Assembly: GCF_021173675.1 (NCBI RefSeq)
Contig: NZ_JAIHON010000007.1
Location: 496,001 to 560,000, forward strand
DNA: 64,000 nt
Direction: 5' to 3'
DNA from: Streptomyces lincolnensis
GTDB taxonomy: Bacteria; Actinomycetota; Actinomycetes; Streptomycetales; Streptomycetaceae
The first letter of the stretch is position 1. Every line of letters begins with the position of its first letter. The translations under genes were made by a program, and so were the position numbers. The notes below the pieces were generated by a model. It was given only the letters and a program-made list of their open reading frames with translations, had not been told where the DNA came from and did no database searches. Shown here piece after piece: positions 34,631 to 42,645 of the stretch.

Positions 34631-35356
34631 TCAGGGGATCACCAACGCGGGACACACCCGTACCACCGCGATGCCCCGGTCGGGCTTGCCCAGCCGGAAG
34701 CGGACCTTGCCGTGGAGCACCGTCCCGGAGACCGCCCGGCCACCGACCAGGTCCTCACCGGGGAAGAGCGTGAACGTCCATCCGCCGCCCTCCTCGCAGT
34801 CCGGCAGCTCCCGGCCGGACTGCAGCACGCGGGCACCCCAGAACTGACGCACCATGAGGTCCCGGGTGTCGACGTCGTCGACCTCGAACGTCTTCCCGTC
34901 GTACTCGTCACGGATGTCCTGGTAGCTGCCGAAGTGCAGCCCGGCCGGGCCGGTGATCGTGGCCACCGGTGTCCAGTCGGTGCCGGGCCCCACCGGCAGC
35001 GCACCGGCCGGCAGGGACTTGTCCACGACGTCCGGGGTGGGCTTGCCGAGTTGGTCCGCGCGGATGGCGGGATCGACGGCGCCGCGCGTGTCGAGCTTGT
35101 CCGGGTCCGGCACCAGCAGCACACCGAAGGTGGCCTCATCGGCGAAGCGTGCCTCCTGGAACTGCTCGCGCAGCGCCTCGGTGGCCCGCCGGGCCCGCTC
35201 CCAACGCGCGGCGGGAACCGCCTTCTTGAGATAGTCGGCCGTCGGGACGGGAAGTCCGGCTCTGAGCAGGCCCTCGCGGACGGACTCGCAGGTATTCCAG
35301 CCCGACGCGGCCAACAACTCGATCTGCTCGTCCGCGAACACCGCCACCTCCGACAC
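34631..35356 (-). CDS. unrecognised protein inside the biosynthetic cluster
   Basis: 241 residues from GTG 35356. No family recognised. The N-terminal third is helical (VAVFADEQIELLAASGWNTCESVREGLLRAGL, then a Lys/Arg-rich helix), the rest has short beta strands (FGVLLVPDPDKLDTRG, TDWTPVATITGPAGLHFGSYQDIRDEYDGKTFEVDDVDTRDLMVRQFWGARVL, GGGWTFTLFPGEDLVGG, VLHGKVRFRLGKPDRGIAVVRV). No signal peptide, membrane span or metal motif. It lies 50 bases after pabAB on the same strand and probably ends the aurF-like/pabAB operon, implying a role in the pathway or in self-protection. Confidence 0.7.
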   Translation of the reverse strand: MSEVAVFADEQIELLAASGWNTCESVREGLLRAGLPVPTADYLKKAVPAARWERARRATEALREQFQEARFADEATFGVLLVPDPDKLDTRGAVDPAIRADQLGKPTPDVVDKSLPAGALPVGPGTDWTPVATITGPAGLHFGSYQDIRDEYDGKTFEVDDVDTRDLMVRQFWGARVLQSGRELPDCEEGGGWTFTLFPGEDLVGGRAVSGTVLHGKVRFRLGKPDRGIAVVRVCPALVIP

Positions 35357-35406
35357 GGTCGTCTCTGTGTCCTGCGTGCCGGGGCACCGGGCCCCGGCAC
35401 GTCAGG

Positions 35407-37587
35407 CTATCGGCTGTCGTCGGCGAAGCCCGGGGACGGAACCTGGGGAGTGTCGCGGACGGGCGCGGGCAGCGCCCGCAGGGGGGCCTCGGCCTTCAGG
35501 AGCATCTCGTCGTATTCGGCCTGGGGGTCCGAGTCGAGCACGATGGCGCCGCCCGCACCGACCGTGAGCCCGTCCCGCCACCGCACGGCGGTGCGGATGA
35601 CGATGTTGAGGTCGGCGGTCCCGGAGAAGCCGAGGTAGCCGAGGGTTCCCGAGTAGATGCCCCGGGCCTGTTCCTCCAGCCTGTCGATGATCTCCAGGGT
35701 GCGCAGCTTCGGTGCCCCGGTCATCGAGCCGCCGGGGAAGCAGGCCCGGACGCAGTCGATGACGGTGGTGTCCTTGCGCAGTGTTCCCCGGACGGTGGAG
35801 ACCAACTGGTGCACCGTCGCGTACGACTCGGTCGCCATGAACCGCGGAACGCTGACGCTGCCGATCTCGCAGACCTGACCGAGATCGTTGCGCAGCAGGT
35901 CGACGATCATCAGGTTCTCGGCGCGGGTCTTGGCGTCGTTCAGCAGCGAGTCGCGCAGTTCCCCGTCGAGCTGCGGGTCGGAGCTGCGCCGCGTGGTGCC
36001 CTTGATGGGCTTGCTCTCCACGGTGCGGTCCTTGTCGATACGGAGGAACCGCTCGGGGGAGGAGCTGAAGACGGTGAGTTCACCCAGGCGGAGCAGGGCG
36101 GAGTAGGGGGCCGCGTTCAGGCGCCGGAGCCTGCGGTAGTAGGCGAGATCGTCGGGGGGTGCGGGCAGCCTCAGGCTGTTGGTGAGGCATATCTCGTAGC
36201 TCTCGCCCGCCTGGAGCTGACGCCGGCACTCCGCGATGTCGGCCTGGTACCGGTCGCGCGGGCGTACCAGGCGGCGTGCGGCGTCCACGCTCGTCGCCCT
36301 CGCCGGCGCCTCCGTGTCCGGCGCCATGTCGGGCAACGCCTCCAGCCGCGCGGTGGTGCGGTCCACCCACTCCTGCGCGGAGCCGGACTGCCCGGGCTCG
36401 GCCACCGCCACCACGTACGTCCGTCCCTCCAGATGGTCGACGGCGAGGAAGCGGTTGACCCGCAGCCATACGGCATCGGGGGTGGGCGCCCGGTGGGTCG
36501 CGGTGGAGCCGGTCTCGGCCTTCAACTCGTAGCCGAAGTACCCGACGTAGCCGCCGGTGAAGTCGAACGGCAGCTCCTCGGCCCCGCTCACCCGTGTCTC
36601 CAGCCGGTCGCGAAGCACCTCGAAGATGCCTCCCGTCTCGAGATAGGGGATGCCGCCCGAGGGTTCGACGATCACCGCGTTGTCCCCCACCCGATAGGTG
36701 AGGACCTCGCCGCCGGGTCCCTCGGCGTCGCCCAGGAAGGAGAACCGCGACAGGCCTTCCTCGACCAGCGCGCTGTCCAGCCAGAACGCCCGGTCGCTCG
36801 CACCGTGCAGCGTGTGGAAGGCGGCCTCGGTGTCCGTCGGCCGGTCGATACGGCGTACGTGCGCCCGCAGTTCGACGACGTGCGGCCCGGGCCGGGACGC
36901 CGGGCCGGGTACGGAACCCTGGCCGGGCACGGAAGCCTGTCCGGCGGGCCGGGCGCCGGCCTGCCCCGTCTGCGGCCGGGACGCGGCGACGGACGGGCGG
37001 TGCGCCGAACCGAGGGCCAGCGCACGGAAGTTGGCGGCCAGCTCGGCACCGTACTCCGTGCAGATCGACTCCGGGTGGAACTGCACTCCCCAGCGCGGCA
37101 GTTCGCGATGGCGGAGCCCCATGATCACGCCGTCCTCCGCCCAGGCGATCGCCTCCAGCTCCTCGGGCAGCGGCTCGGCGACGCACAGCGAGTGGTACCG
37201 CACAGCGGTGAACCGGTCCGGAATCCCGGCGAACAGGCCCTCGCCGGTGTGGTCGACGGTCGTGAGGTGGCCGTGCCGCGGCTGCGGCGCGCTGCGCACC
37301 TGCGCCCCGGCCAGCAGGCCGATGCCCTGATGGCCGAGGCACACCCCGAGGACGGGCAGCGCCGGGCGGCGCAGCAGGGCGTCACGGGAGTGGCCGAAGT
37401 CCCGGTGCCGGTCGGGCCGGCCGGGCCCCGGCGAGATGACCACGCCGTCGAAGTCGTCCAGGTCGATCCGGTCCCAGTCCGGGTCGTCGTTGCGCACCAC
37501 GGTCGGCTCACTGCCGTACACCTCGGCGAGCAGCTGATGGAGGTTGTAGGTGTAGGAGTCGTAGTTGTCGATCAGCAGTGTGCGCAT
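35407..37587 (-). CDS. pabAB: aminodeoxychorismate synthase, fused PabA-PabB
   Basis: 726 residues. N-terminal glutamine amidotransferase with Cys83 (GVCLGHQG), His171 and Glu173 (FHPES); C-terminal chorismate-binding domain from about residue 240 with DFTGGYVGYFGYELK, KPIKGTTRR, MIVDLLRNDLG and GGSMTGAPK. The Lys in PIKGT is the signature of aminodeoxychorismate synthase; anthranilate synthases have PIAGT. A Gly/Pro/Ala/Gln linker (about residues 200-232, with VPGQ-type repeats) joins the halves. Converts chorismate and glutamine to aminodeoxychorismate. A dedicated fused copy in a cluster signals p-aminobenzoate as a building block. Confidence 0.95.
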   Translation of the reverse strand: MRTLLIDNYDSYTYNLHQLLAEVYGSEPTVVRNDDPDWDRIDLDDFDGVVISPGPGRPDRHRDFGHSRDALLRRPALPVLGVCLGHQGIGLLAGAQVRSAPQPRHGHLTTVDHTGEGLFAGIPDRFTAVRYHSLCVAEPLPEELEAIAWAEDGVIMGLRHRELPRWGVQFHPESICTEYGAELAANFRALALGSAHRPSVAASRPQTGQAGARPAGQASVPGQGSVPGPASRPGPHVVELRAHVRRIDRPTDTEAAFHTLHGASDRAFWLDSALVEEGLSRFSFLGDAEGPGGEVLTYRVGDNAVIVEPSGGIPYLETGGIFEVLRDRLETRVSGAEELPFDFTGGYVGYFGYELKAETGSTATHRAPTPDAVWLRVNRFLAVDHLEGRTYVVAVAEPGQSGSAQEWVDRTTARLEALPDMAPDTEAPARATSVDAARRLVRPRDRYQADIAECRRQLQAGESYEICLTNSLRLPAPPDDLAYYRRLRRLNAAPYSALLRLGELTVFSSSPERFLRIDKDRTVESKPIKGTTRRSSDPQLDGELRDSLLNDAKTRAENLMIVDLLRNDLGQVCEIGSVSVPRFMATESYATVHQLVSTVRGTLRKDTTVIDCVRACFPGGSMTGAPKLRTLEIIDRLEEQARGIYSGTLGYLGFSGTADLNIVIRTAVRWRDGLTVGAGGAIVLDSDPQAEYDEMLLKAEAPLRALPAPVRDTPQVPSPGFADDSR

Positions 37588-37642
37588 GGGCCCCTCGGAG
37601 GGTAGGAACGGTCACCTGTGGGTGTGCGGGCACCGGGTGCGG

Positions 37643-38599
37643 TCAGCCGGTCCTGACCGTGGACCAGTCGAAGGGAAGCCGGTCGAGCACCTCCATGTCC
37701 GCGCAGAGCCGGTGCAGGGCACCGAAGTCCTGGAGCAGGCGGCGGCGGGCCGCGTCGTGCTCGACGTCCAGCACCATCTGCCGTCCACCGGGCACGCCGA
37801 CCAGCTCGACGATCCGGTGCCAGGTCGTGAAGTCGTTGGCCGCGAAGGCCTCCATGCCGTCGGCGAGGGCTTCGAGAAAGAGCCCGCGCTGTTCATCGCC
37901 GAAGCGGCTGTAGGCGGACTTGGCGATCTCGTCCGCGATGGAGGAGTGGCAGTACTCGTCGCGGTTGTGCAGTTCGGCGGTCGCCCGGTTGATCGGCTGG
38001 ATGTCGTCGCTGTCGGCGATGAGGTCGAGATACGCGTTGATCGATATCTCGGCGACCGTCGTGTAGGCCAGGGTGTCGATCTCGCGGTGCCCGGCCTGCG
38101 AGGCCTTCTCCATCCGCTGCCGGTAGCGGCGCGCCTTGTGGCCGAGCGGCAGCGCGGATTCGGGCATCCGCCAGCCGCGCCTGCGCCGGGTCACCGCGCT
38201 CGCGTTGAGGTGCATCAGCGTGTGGTACTGCTCGTCCACCATGGCCTGGGTCACCGCGATCGCCATGGGCTCGCCGAGACCCGTGTCGAACGCGTCGGTG
38301 GCGATCAGGGTGAACCCCGGGTTCACCACTTGCTGCTCGATGTCCATCACGTTCTTGTTGAACGCGACCCAGCCCCAGGCACGCAGCTTCGCCTTCGCCT
38401 CGTCGTCCAGCGCGCGGTACGTCGGGTGGTCGTGGAAGGGCAGCAGTCGTTCGGGATAGTCGGGCCGTTGCACCTCGAAGAGATCGTCCAGATCCGGTTC
38501 GGGCCGTTTGACCGCGGCGCGCCGGTGCCAGTTGCCGGAGAGCCGGGCGATCACGGCGCTCTCCACCGGGTCGTGCGGATCGTGTTCGGGCAGCCCCAT
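37643..38599 (-). CDS. AurF-like diiron arylamine N-oxygenase
   Basis: 318 residues from ATG 38599 (GGGGGTGG upstream; an in-frame ATG 11 codons earlier is possible). All seven diiron ligands of AurF are present at matching spacing: Glu88 (MDIEQQV), Glu123 and His126 (DEQYH), Glu184 (VAEISINAY), His211, Glu215 and His218 (HNRDEYCH). AurF oxidises p-aminobenzoate to p-nitrobenzoate in aureothin biosynthesis; the relative AzoC oxidises an arylamine in azoxymycin biosynthesis. Here it should oxidise the amino group of p-aminobenzoate or of the aryl-polyene. 55 bases before pabAB on the same strand; its promoter region contains the cluster motif. Confidence 0.92.
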   Translation of the reverse strand: MGLPEHDPHDPVESAVIARLSGNWHRRAAVKRPEPDLDDLFEVQRPDYPERLLPFHDHPTYRALDDEAKAKLRAWGWVAFNKNVMDIEQQVVNPGFTLIATDAFDTGLGEPMAIAVTQAMVDEQYHTLMHLNASAVTRRRRGWRMPESALPLGHKARRYRQRMEKASQAGHREIDTLAYTTVAEISINAYLDLIADSDDIQPINRATAELHNRDEYCHSSIADEIAKSAYSRFGDEQRGLFLEALADGMEAFAANDFTTWHRIVELVGVPGGRQMVLDVEHDAARRRLLQDFGALHRLCADMEVLDRLPFDWSTVRTG

Positions 38600-38645
38600 G
38601 TTTCCACCCCCGTCTGTCTCGTCGCCGTTCATGATACTGCGAGAG

Positions 38646-38678
38646 TCTAGACTCATGCATACATTGTATGGGTCTAGA
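38646..38678. promoter_or_regulatory. cluster operator-like motif, copy 2, in a larger palindromic region
   Basis: CATACA-T-TGTATG (38658-38670) is a perfect inverted repeat, and TCTAGAC / GTCTAGA arms at 38646-38652 and 38672-38678 flank it slightly off-centre. The 15-mer TGCATACATTGTATG at 38656-38670 recurs in related form at 25886 and 40798. It sits between the divergent N-oxygenase and DAHP synthase genes. Confidence 0.65.
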
Positions 38679-38733
38679 ATGGTCGAGGCAGCCCAGAGAA
38701 CCGAACTGGCACAGTCGGAGAGGTAGTTGAGCG

Positions 38734-39960
38734 ATGCGGACAGAAGTCGTCTCCCATCCGGACGGCACCCGAGCCTCTTGGCATCCGGCGCGTTGGCGGC
38801 GGTTCCGGGCGCTGCAGCCTCCCGGCTGGCCGGAGAGCGTCGGCCTGCGAGGAATCCGGGCGCAACTCCTGCGGCGGGCACCGCTGGTGGCTCCGGAAGA
38901 GGTCCTCGCGCTACGGCGACAGCTGACCGATGTCGCCGAGGGGCGTGCCCTGGTGCTGCAGATGGGGGACTGCGCCGAGACGTTCGCCCTTCCCGCGCGG
39001 GCCGACATCGCGGGAGCCGTGGCGCTCTCCCGGGAGGTGGCGGGGATCGTCGGGGACCGGCTGCGCACACCGGTGATCAACGTCGGGCGTATCGCGGGGC
39101 AGTTCGCCAAGCCCCGGTCGTCCCCCACGGAGGACGTGGACGGTGTCCGGCTGCCCGCCTTCCGCGGGGACCTGGTCAATGACTGCCGGCCCGACGAACT
39201 GTCCCGGCGCCCGGAGCCGCGCAGGCTGCTGTGGGGGTACGAGCACGCCGCGCGCACCCTGTCCCTGCTGCGGGAGTCCGGCGAGGGCGGCCGTCCCGCG
39301 CTGTGGACCAGTCACGAGGCGCTGGTCCTCGACTACGAGGAACCGCTGACCAGGTGGGACGACAGGCACGGCGGGTGGGTGCTGTGCTCCACGCACTTCC
39401 CGTGGGTGGGCGAGCGCACCCGGCATCCGGACAGCGCCCATGTGCGTTTTCTCGCCGGGGTGGCCAATGCCGTCGGATCCAAGGTGGGGCCGACGACGAC
39501 GCCCCGGGACATCGTCCGGCTCGCCCAGGTCCTCGACCCCGACCGCCGGCCCGGCCGGCTCGTCCTGATCGCACGGATGGGCGCGGACCGCGTGGAGGAG
39601 GGACTGCCGGGGTTGGTGGAAGCCCTGCGCCGGGCGGGACATCCGGCCATTTGGCTGTGCGACCCCATGCACGGCAACACCGTCCGCTCGCGCAGCGGGC
39701 TGAAGACGCGCCACATGAGCGCCGTACTCGGCGAGATCCGCGGGTTCACCAGGGCCGTCCGGCGCGGCGGCGGACGCCCCGGCGGGCTGCATCTGGAGGC
39801 CACGCCCGACGGGGTCACCGAGTGCGTGGGAGGACGCTGCGGCACCCTGGAGAGCCAGGTGCCCGATCGCTATCTCACCGCCTGCGACCCCCGGTTGAAT
39901 GCCGATCAGACCCGTGAGGCGGTGGAGTGCTTCGCCGACGAGATGATGGCGGAATTCTGA
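38734..39960 (+). CDS. DAHP synthase, class II (plant/PhzC type)
   Basis: 408 residues from ATG 38734 (GGAGAGG upstream). Class II motifs: LQMGDCAETF with the metal-binding Cys, GRIAGQFAKPRSS, TSHEALVLDYE, GERTRHPDSAHV, LIARMGADRVEEGLP and CDPMHGNT. Condenses PEP and erythrose 4-phosphate, the first step of the shikimate route. A dedicated copy in the cluster raises chorismate supply for p-aminobenzoate, and clustered PhzC-like enzymes are often less feedback-sensitive. Divergent from the N-oxygenase gene. Confidence 0.94.
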   Translation: MRTEVVSHPDGTRASWHPARWRRFRALQPPGWPESVGLRGIRAQLLRRAPLVAPEEVLALRRQLTDVAEGRALVLQMGDCAETFALPARADIAGAVALSREVAGIVGDRLRTPVINVGRIAGQFAKPRSSPTEDVDGVRLPAFRGDLVNDCRPDELSRRPEPRRLLWGYEHAARTLSLLRESGEGGRPALWTSHEALVLDYEEPLTRWDDRHGGWVLCSTHFPWVGERTRHPDSAHVRFLAGVANAVGSKVGPTTTPRDIVRLAQVLDPDRRPGRLVLIARMGADRVEEGLPGLVEALRRAGHPAIWLCDPMHGNTVRSRSGLKTRHMSAVLGEIRGFTRAVRRGGGRPGGLHLEATPDGVTECVGGRCGTLESQVPDRYLTACDPRLNADQTREAVECFADEMMAEF

Positions 39961-40109
39961 TCCGCGGGTGACTGAATACCGTTCCATCGACACGCCAAAT
40001 GATGACCGATCGTAGGTCAACTCCGTCTGTTTCGAGGCCGTTGAAGTACAGTCGGGCAGAGATTCAGGGAAGCGGAGCACGTCGGCCGCAGATCCGAACG
40101 GGGGACGGG

Positions 40110-40781
40110 GTGTCCATGTCCGCACGACAGCCCACGCATCGGGGTTCCGTCCGGGATCCCATCGATCCGGATGTCAGCCATTCATCCTGGCCGAAGGATG
40201 AATCAAGAACAGGCCAGGTACGCCGACTTCTGGCCCGCGCCGGCATACGCCCAGGGCAGCGGGTTCTGCATATAGGCGACCACCTGCCCGAGTGTGACGC
40301 ATCGCAGCCGGAGGAATTCCGGTTACGCGCCGCGCACAAGAGCGACGGCGAGGACGGGACCGCCCCGCCCGCCGAGGTGTTCGACGCGGTGGTGGCGCTG
40401 GACTGCGCACCGCCGACCGCGATCTCCACCACGGCCCAGGTCTGGCGCCGTGTCATCGAACCCGAATCCGGGGCCGTCGTCGTCACCGGCACCGACATAG
40501 CGGTGGCGGAGGGAGCGGGGGAGCCGGTCTCCCGGCAGTGGGCCGAGGAACTGGAGGCGGCCGGCTTCGTCATCGAACGGATGGCCAGGTTCCCCGTCGA
40601 ACGGGGGCACTACGGAGCGCTCGCCGAGACGGCGCGTCTGGTCCAGGACTCCCTGCACACGGCTCTCGGTGCCGGTCCGGCACGCTCCTACCTGGCCCTC
40701 ATACGGCGGCTGGAGGAGAGCGTGCGGCGCGAAGCGGCCCACCGGTTCGAAATCATCGCCCGCTCACCTGGGGTAACGTAG
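40110..40781 (+). CDS. degenerate class I methyltransferase-like protein
   Basis: 223 residues from GTG 40110, which follows GGGGACGGGG; the ATG two codons later is the alternative. It resembles a Rossmann SAM-methyltransferase: VRRLLARAGIRPGQRVLHIGDHLPE (motif I position), FDAVVALDCAP (motif II/III) and VWRRVIEPESGAVVVTG (post-motif), but motif I lacks the GxGxG glycines, so SAM binding is doubtful. It may be a non-catalytic or repurposed member. Placed between the DAHP synthase and MarR genes, all in the same direction. Confidence 0.6.
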   Translation: MSMSARQPTHRGSVRDPIDPDVSHSSWPKDESRTGQVRRLLARAGIRPGQRVLHIGDHLPECDASQPEEFRLRAAHKSDGEDGTAPPAEVFDAVVALDCAPPTAISTTAQVWRRVIEPESGAVVVTGTDIAVAEGAGEPVSRQWAEELEAAGFVIERMARFPVERGHYGALAETARLVQDSLHTALGAGPARSYLALIRRLEESVRREAAHRFEIIARSPGVT

Positions 40782-40797
40782 ATGGGCGGTACAGACC

Positions 40798-40812
40798 CGT
40801 GCAATGAATGCG
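40798..40812. promoter_or_regulatory. cluster operator-like motif, copy 3 (degenerate)
   Basis: CGTGCAATGAATGCG matches the reverse complement of the 38656-38670 motif at 11 of 15 positions. It lies about 100 bases upstream of the MarR gene, consistent with autoregulation. Confidence 0.35.
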
Positions 40813-40909
40813 CGAATCTTTACATGCCCAGCGCGGTCTTGCTATATGTACGGGTGATATTGGTTTCTCGGCCGCGGGCTCCCCCTCGGGCGTTGGGAGG
40901 TTGGTGGCG

Positions 40910-41356
40910 GTGAAGCGTGCCATGAGTGAGCGTCACGCCAGTGAGCGCGAGCAGGGCACATGGAACCAACTCGTCGCGCTGCACGCGCAGGTGTCCGAGT
41001 TGGTGGAACGAGCCCTGCAGGACCGCTTCGGGCTGTCGCTCACGGAGTACAGCGCACTGGAAGCGCTCGCCGAGGCGCCCGGACCCGCGGGCCTGCGCAT
41101 GCAGGCGCTCGCCGAGGCGATCGGTCTCAACCAGAGTTCCGTCAGCCGTCTGGTCGCCCGACTGGAGCGGCAGGGACTCGCCGAGCGCAGTCTCAATGAG
41201 CGCGACCGGCGCGGCGTTTTCACCAGCATTACGGAAACCGGCCGGGAGACACTGAAGGAAGCGACACCCGTCTATTTGCAGACACTTGCCGCTGCTTTTG
41301 ACAGGGTGGGTGCCGACCCGGTCCTGCGGGAATTGATCGAGCGCATCATCCAGTGA
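40910..41356 (+). CDS. MarR-family transcriptional regulator
   Basis: 148 residues from GTG 40910 (GGGAGG about 10 bases upstream); ATG 40922 is the alternative. Winged-helix MarR core: LTEYSALEALAEAPGPAGLRMQALAEAIGLNQSSVSRLVARLERQGLAERSLNERDRRGVFTSITETGRE, with the wing containing the DRR signature. It is the only regulator gene between 24 and 42 kb, so it probably controls the cluster, with a pathway intermediate or product as ligand. That is inference from position and the repeated motif. Confidence 0.9.
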   Translation: MKRAMSERHASEREQGTWNQLVALHAQVSELVERALQDRFGLSLTEYSALEALAEAPGPAGLRMQALAEAIGLNQSSVSRLVARLERQGLAERSLNERDRRGVFTSITETGRETLKEATPVYLQTLAAAFDRVGADPVLRELIERIIQ

Positions 41357-41416
41357 CCCCTCGCGTCGATTCCCGCCATATTCGTGCAGCACTGAACTGG
41401 CAGAGGAGTTCGACGT

Positions 41417-41779
41417 ATGACGACGATGGATGCCGTACAGCGTTACTACGACGCGTGGATCAATCTCGACGGAGACATGACCGACGTGCCCCTCGCCGAC
41501 GATTTCGTATTCGTCGGCCCGGTGGGTTCCTTTGATTCCGCGGCGGACTTTCGCGCCATGGCGGCGCAGTTCGGGCCGATCGCTCAGGACTTCTCCGTCC
41601 GCCACCAGTTCACCGACGGAGACCTGGTGTGCTCGATCGTGCGGTGGAACCTGCCCCAGGTGAGCGGAACCACCGACGCGGCCGAACTGCTCACCGTCGA
41701 GGACGGTGTCCTCGTCCGCGCCGAGGTCATCTACGACGGTGAGGAACTCCGGAAGGTCGTTGCCGCCGGCAGCGTCTGA
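41417..41779 (+). CDS. SnoaL/NTF2-like protein
   Basis: 120 residues (GGCAGAGGAG upstream). The cone-shaped NTF2-like fold is suggested by AVQRYYDAWINLDGD, LADDFVFVGPVGSFDSAADFRAMAAQF, FTDGDLVCSIVRWNLP and LTVEDGVLVRAEVIYDGEELRKV. Members include cyclases, isomerases and hydroxylases in polyketide pathways but also proteins of unknown function. It closely follows the MarR gene and is probably the last gene of the cluster. Confidence 0.8.
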   Translation: MTTMDAVQRYYDAWINLDGDMTDVPLADDFVFVGPVGSFDSAADFRAMAAQFGPIAQDFSVRHQFTDGDLVCSIVRWNLPQVSGTTDAAELLTVEDGVLVRAEVIYDGEELRKVVAAGSV

Positions 41780-42033
41780 CCTGTTCCGGTGAGAACCGCG
41801 GTTCGTCGGCTCGTCCGGCGGACCGCTTCTGCGTAACAGGGCCCGAGTGGGTTCTGCCGGACCGGACGTGTACGGCAGCGCACTCGAACGGCCCGATCGA
41901 TCACCTCCGCGGTGGCCTCCCCGTCAGGCCGGCCGGCGGCCGCACCGGACCGTCCGTGCGCGGCGAGGCATCGCGCGACTCGAACAGCACGTCGCCCCAC
42001 CGGCCCACCCCCAGTACGACGGGTGCGCCGTGT

Positions 42034-42570
42034 CTATCGGCGCGTGCGGAGTCCGTCGAGGATGAGCGCGAGCAGGTGGGGAGCGCGGTCCTCGGGGGTG
42101 GACACGGCGCGCCAGAGTGCGCCGGTGAGCTGGAGGAAGTCGGCGGGATCGACGTCGGCACGGATGGTGCCGTCCTTCTTTCCGGCGTCGAGGAGCTCCG
42201 TGATGGCGGCGATGACGGGGCCGTGGCTCTGCTCGGCGATCGCCTGGTGCGCGCCCGCGCTGAGGGCCTCCCCGAGGCCGTGCTTTCTGCGCATGGCCTC
42301 GACGAGATCGGTCGTCCAGTGGCGGAGCGCTTCCAGCGGCGGCATCTCGGCCAGCAGTCCGGGCACGGTGGCGGTGATGCGCGTCACCTCGTCCTGGTAG
42401 ACGGCCAGCAGCAGCGCCTCGCGGGTGGGGAAGTTGCGGTACAGGGTGCCGGCGCCGACCTCGGCGCGCTGGGCGATCTGGTTCATCGACGTACTGGCGT
42501 CCGCCGTGAGTGCTTCGCGGGCGGCCGCGAGGATGCGAGCCCTGTTCTCACGGGCGTCTGAACGGACCAC
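42034..42570 (-). CDS. TetR-family transcriptional regulator
   Basis: 178 residues from GTG 42570. HTH ILAAAREALTADASTSMNQIAQRAEVGAGTLYRNFPTREALLLAVY, then a TetR C-terminal domain of the SbtR-like type. Divergent from an aldo/keto reductase operon, with two near-identical palindromes in the 75-bp gap. It should repress both directions. A 254-bp stretch after its end contains nothing I can identify. Confidence 0.9.
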   Translation of the reverse strand: MVRSDARENRARILAAAREALTADASTSMNQIAQRAEVGAGTLYRNFPTREALLLAVYQDEVTRITATVPGLLAEMPPLEALRHWTTDLVEAMRRKHGLGEALSAGAHQAIAEQSHGPVIAAITELLDAGKKDGTIRADVDPADFLQLTGALWRAVSTPEDRAPHLLALILDGLRTRR

Positions 42571-42588
42571 GGGACCTCACCTTGCTAA

Positions 42589-42627
42589 GTGGAGAGTTCT
42601 CCACTACGTTATTTGGAGAGCTCTCCA
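42589..42627. promoter_or_regulatory. two tandem palindromic operators
   Basis: GTGGAGAGTTCTCCAC (42589-42604, 7-bp arms) and TGGAGAGCTCTCCA (42614-42627, perfect) share the half-site TGGAGA with centres 24 bases apart. They lie between the TetR and aldo/keto reductase genes. Confidence 0.85.
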
Positions 42628-42645
42628 CTTACTCTAAGGAGCGTC

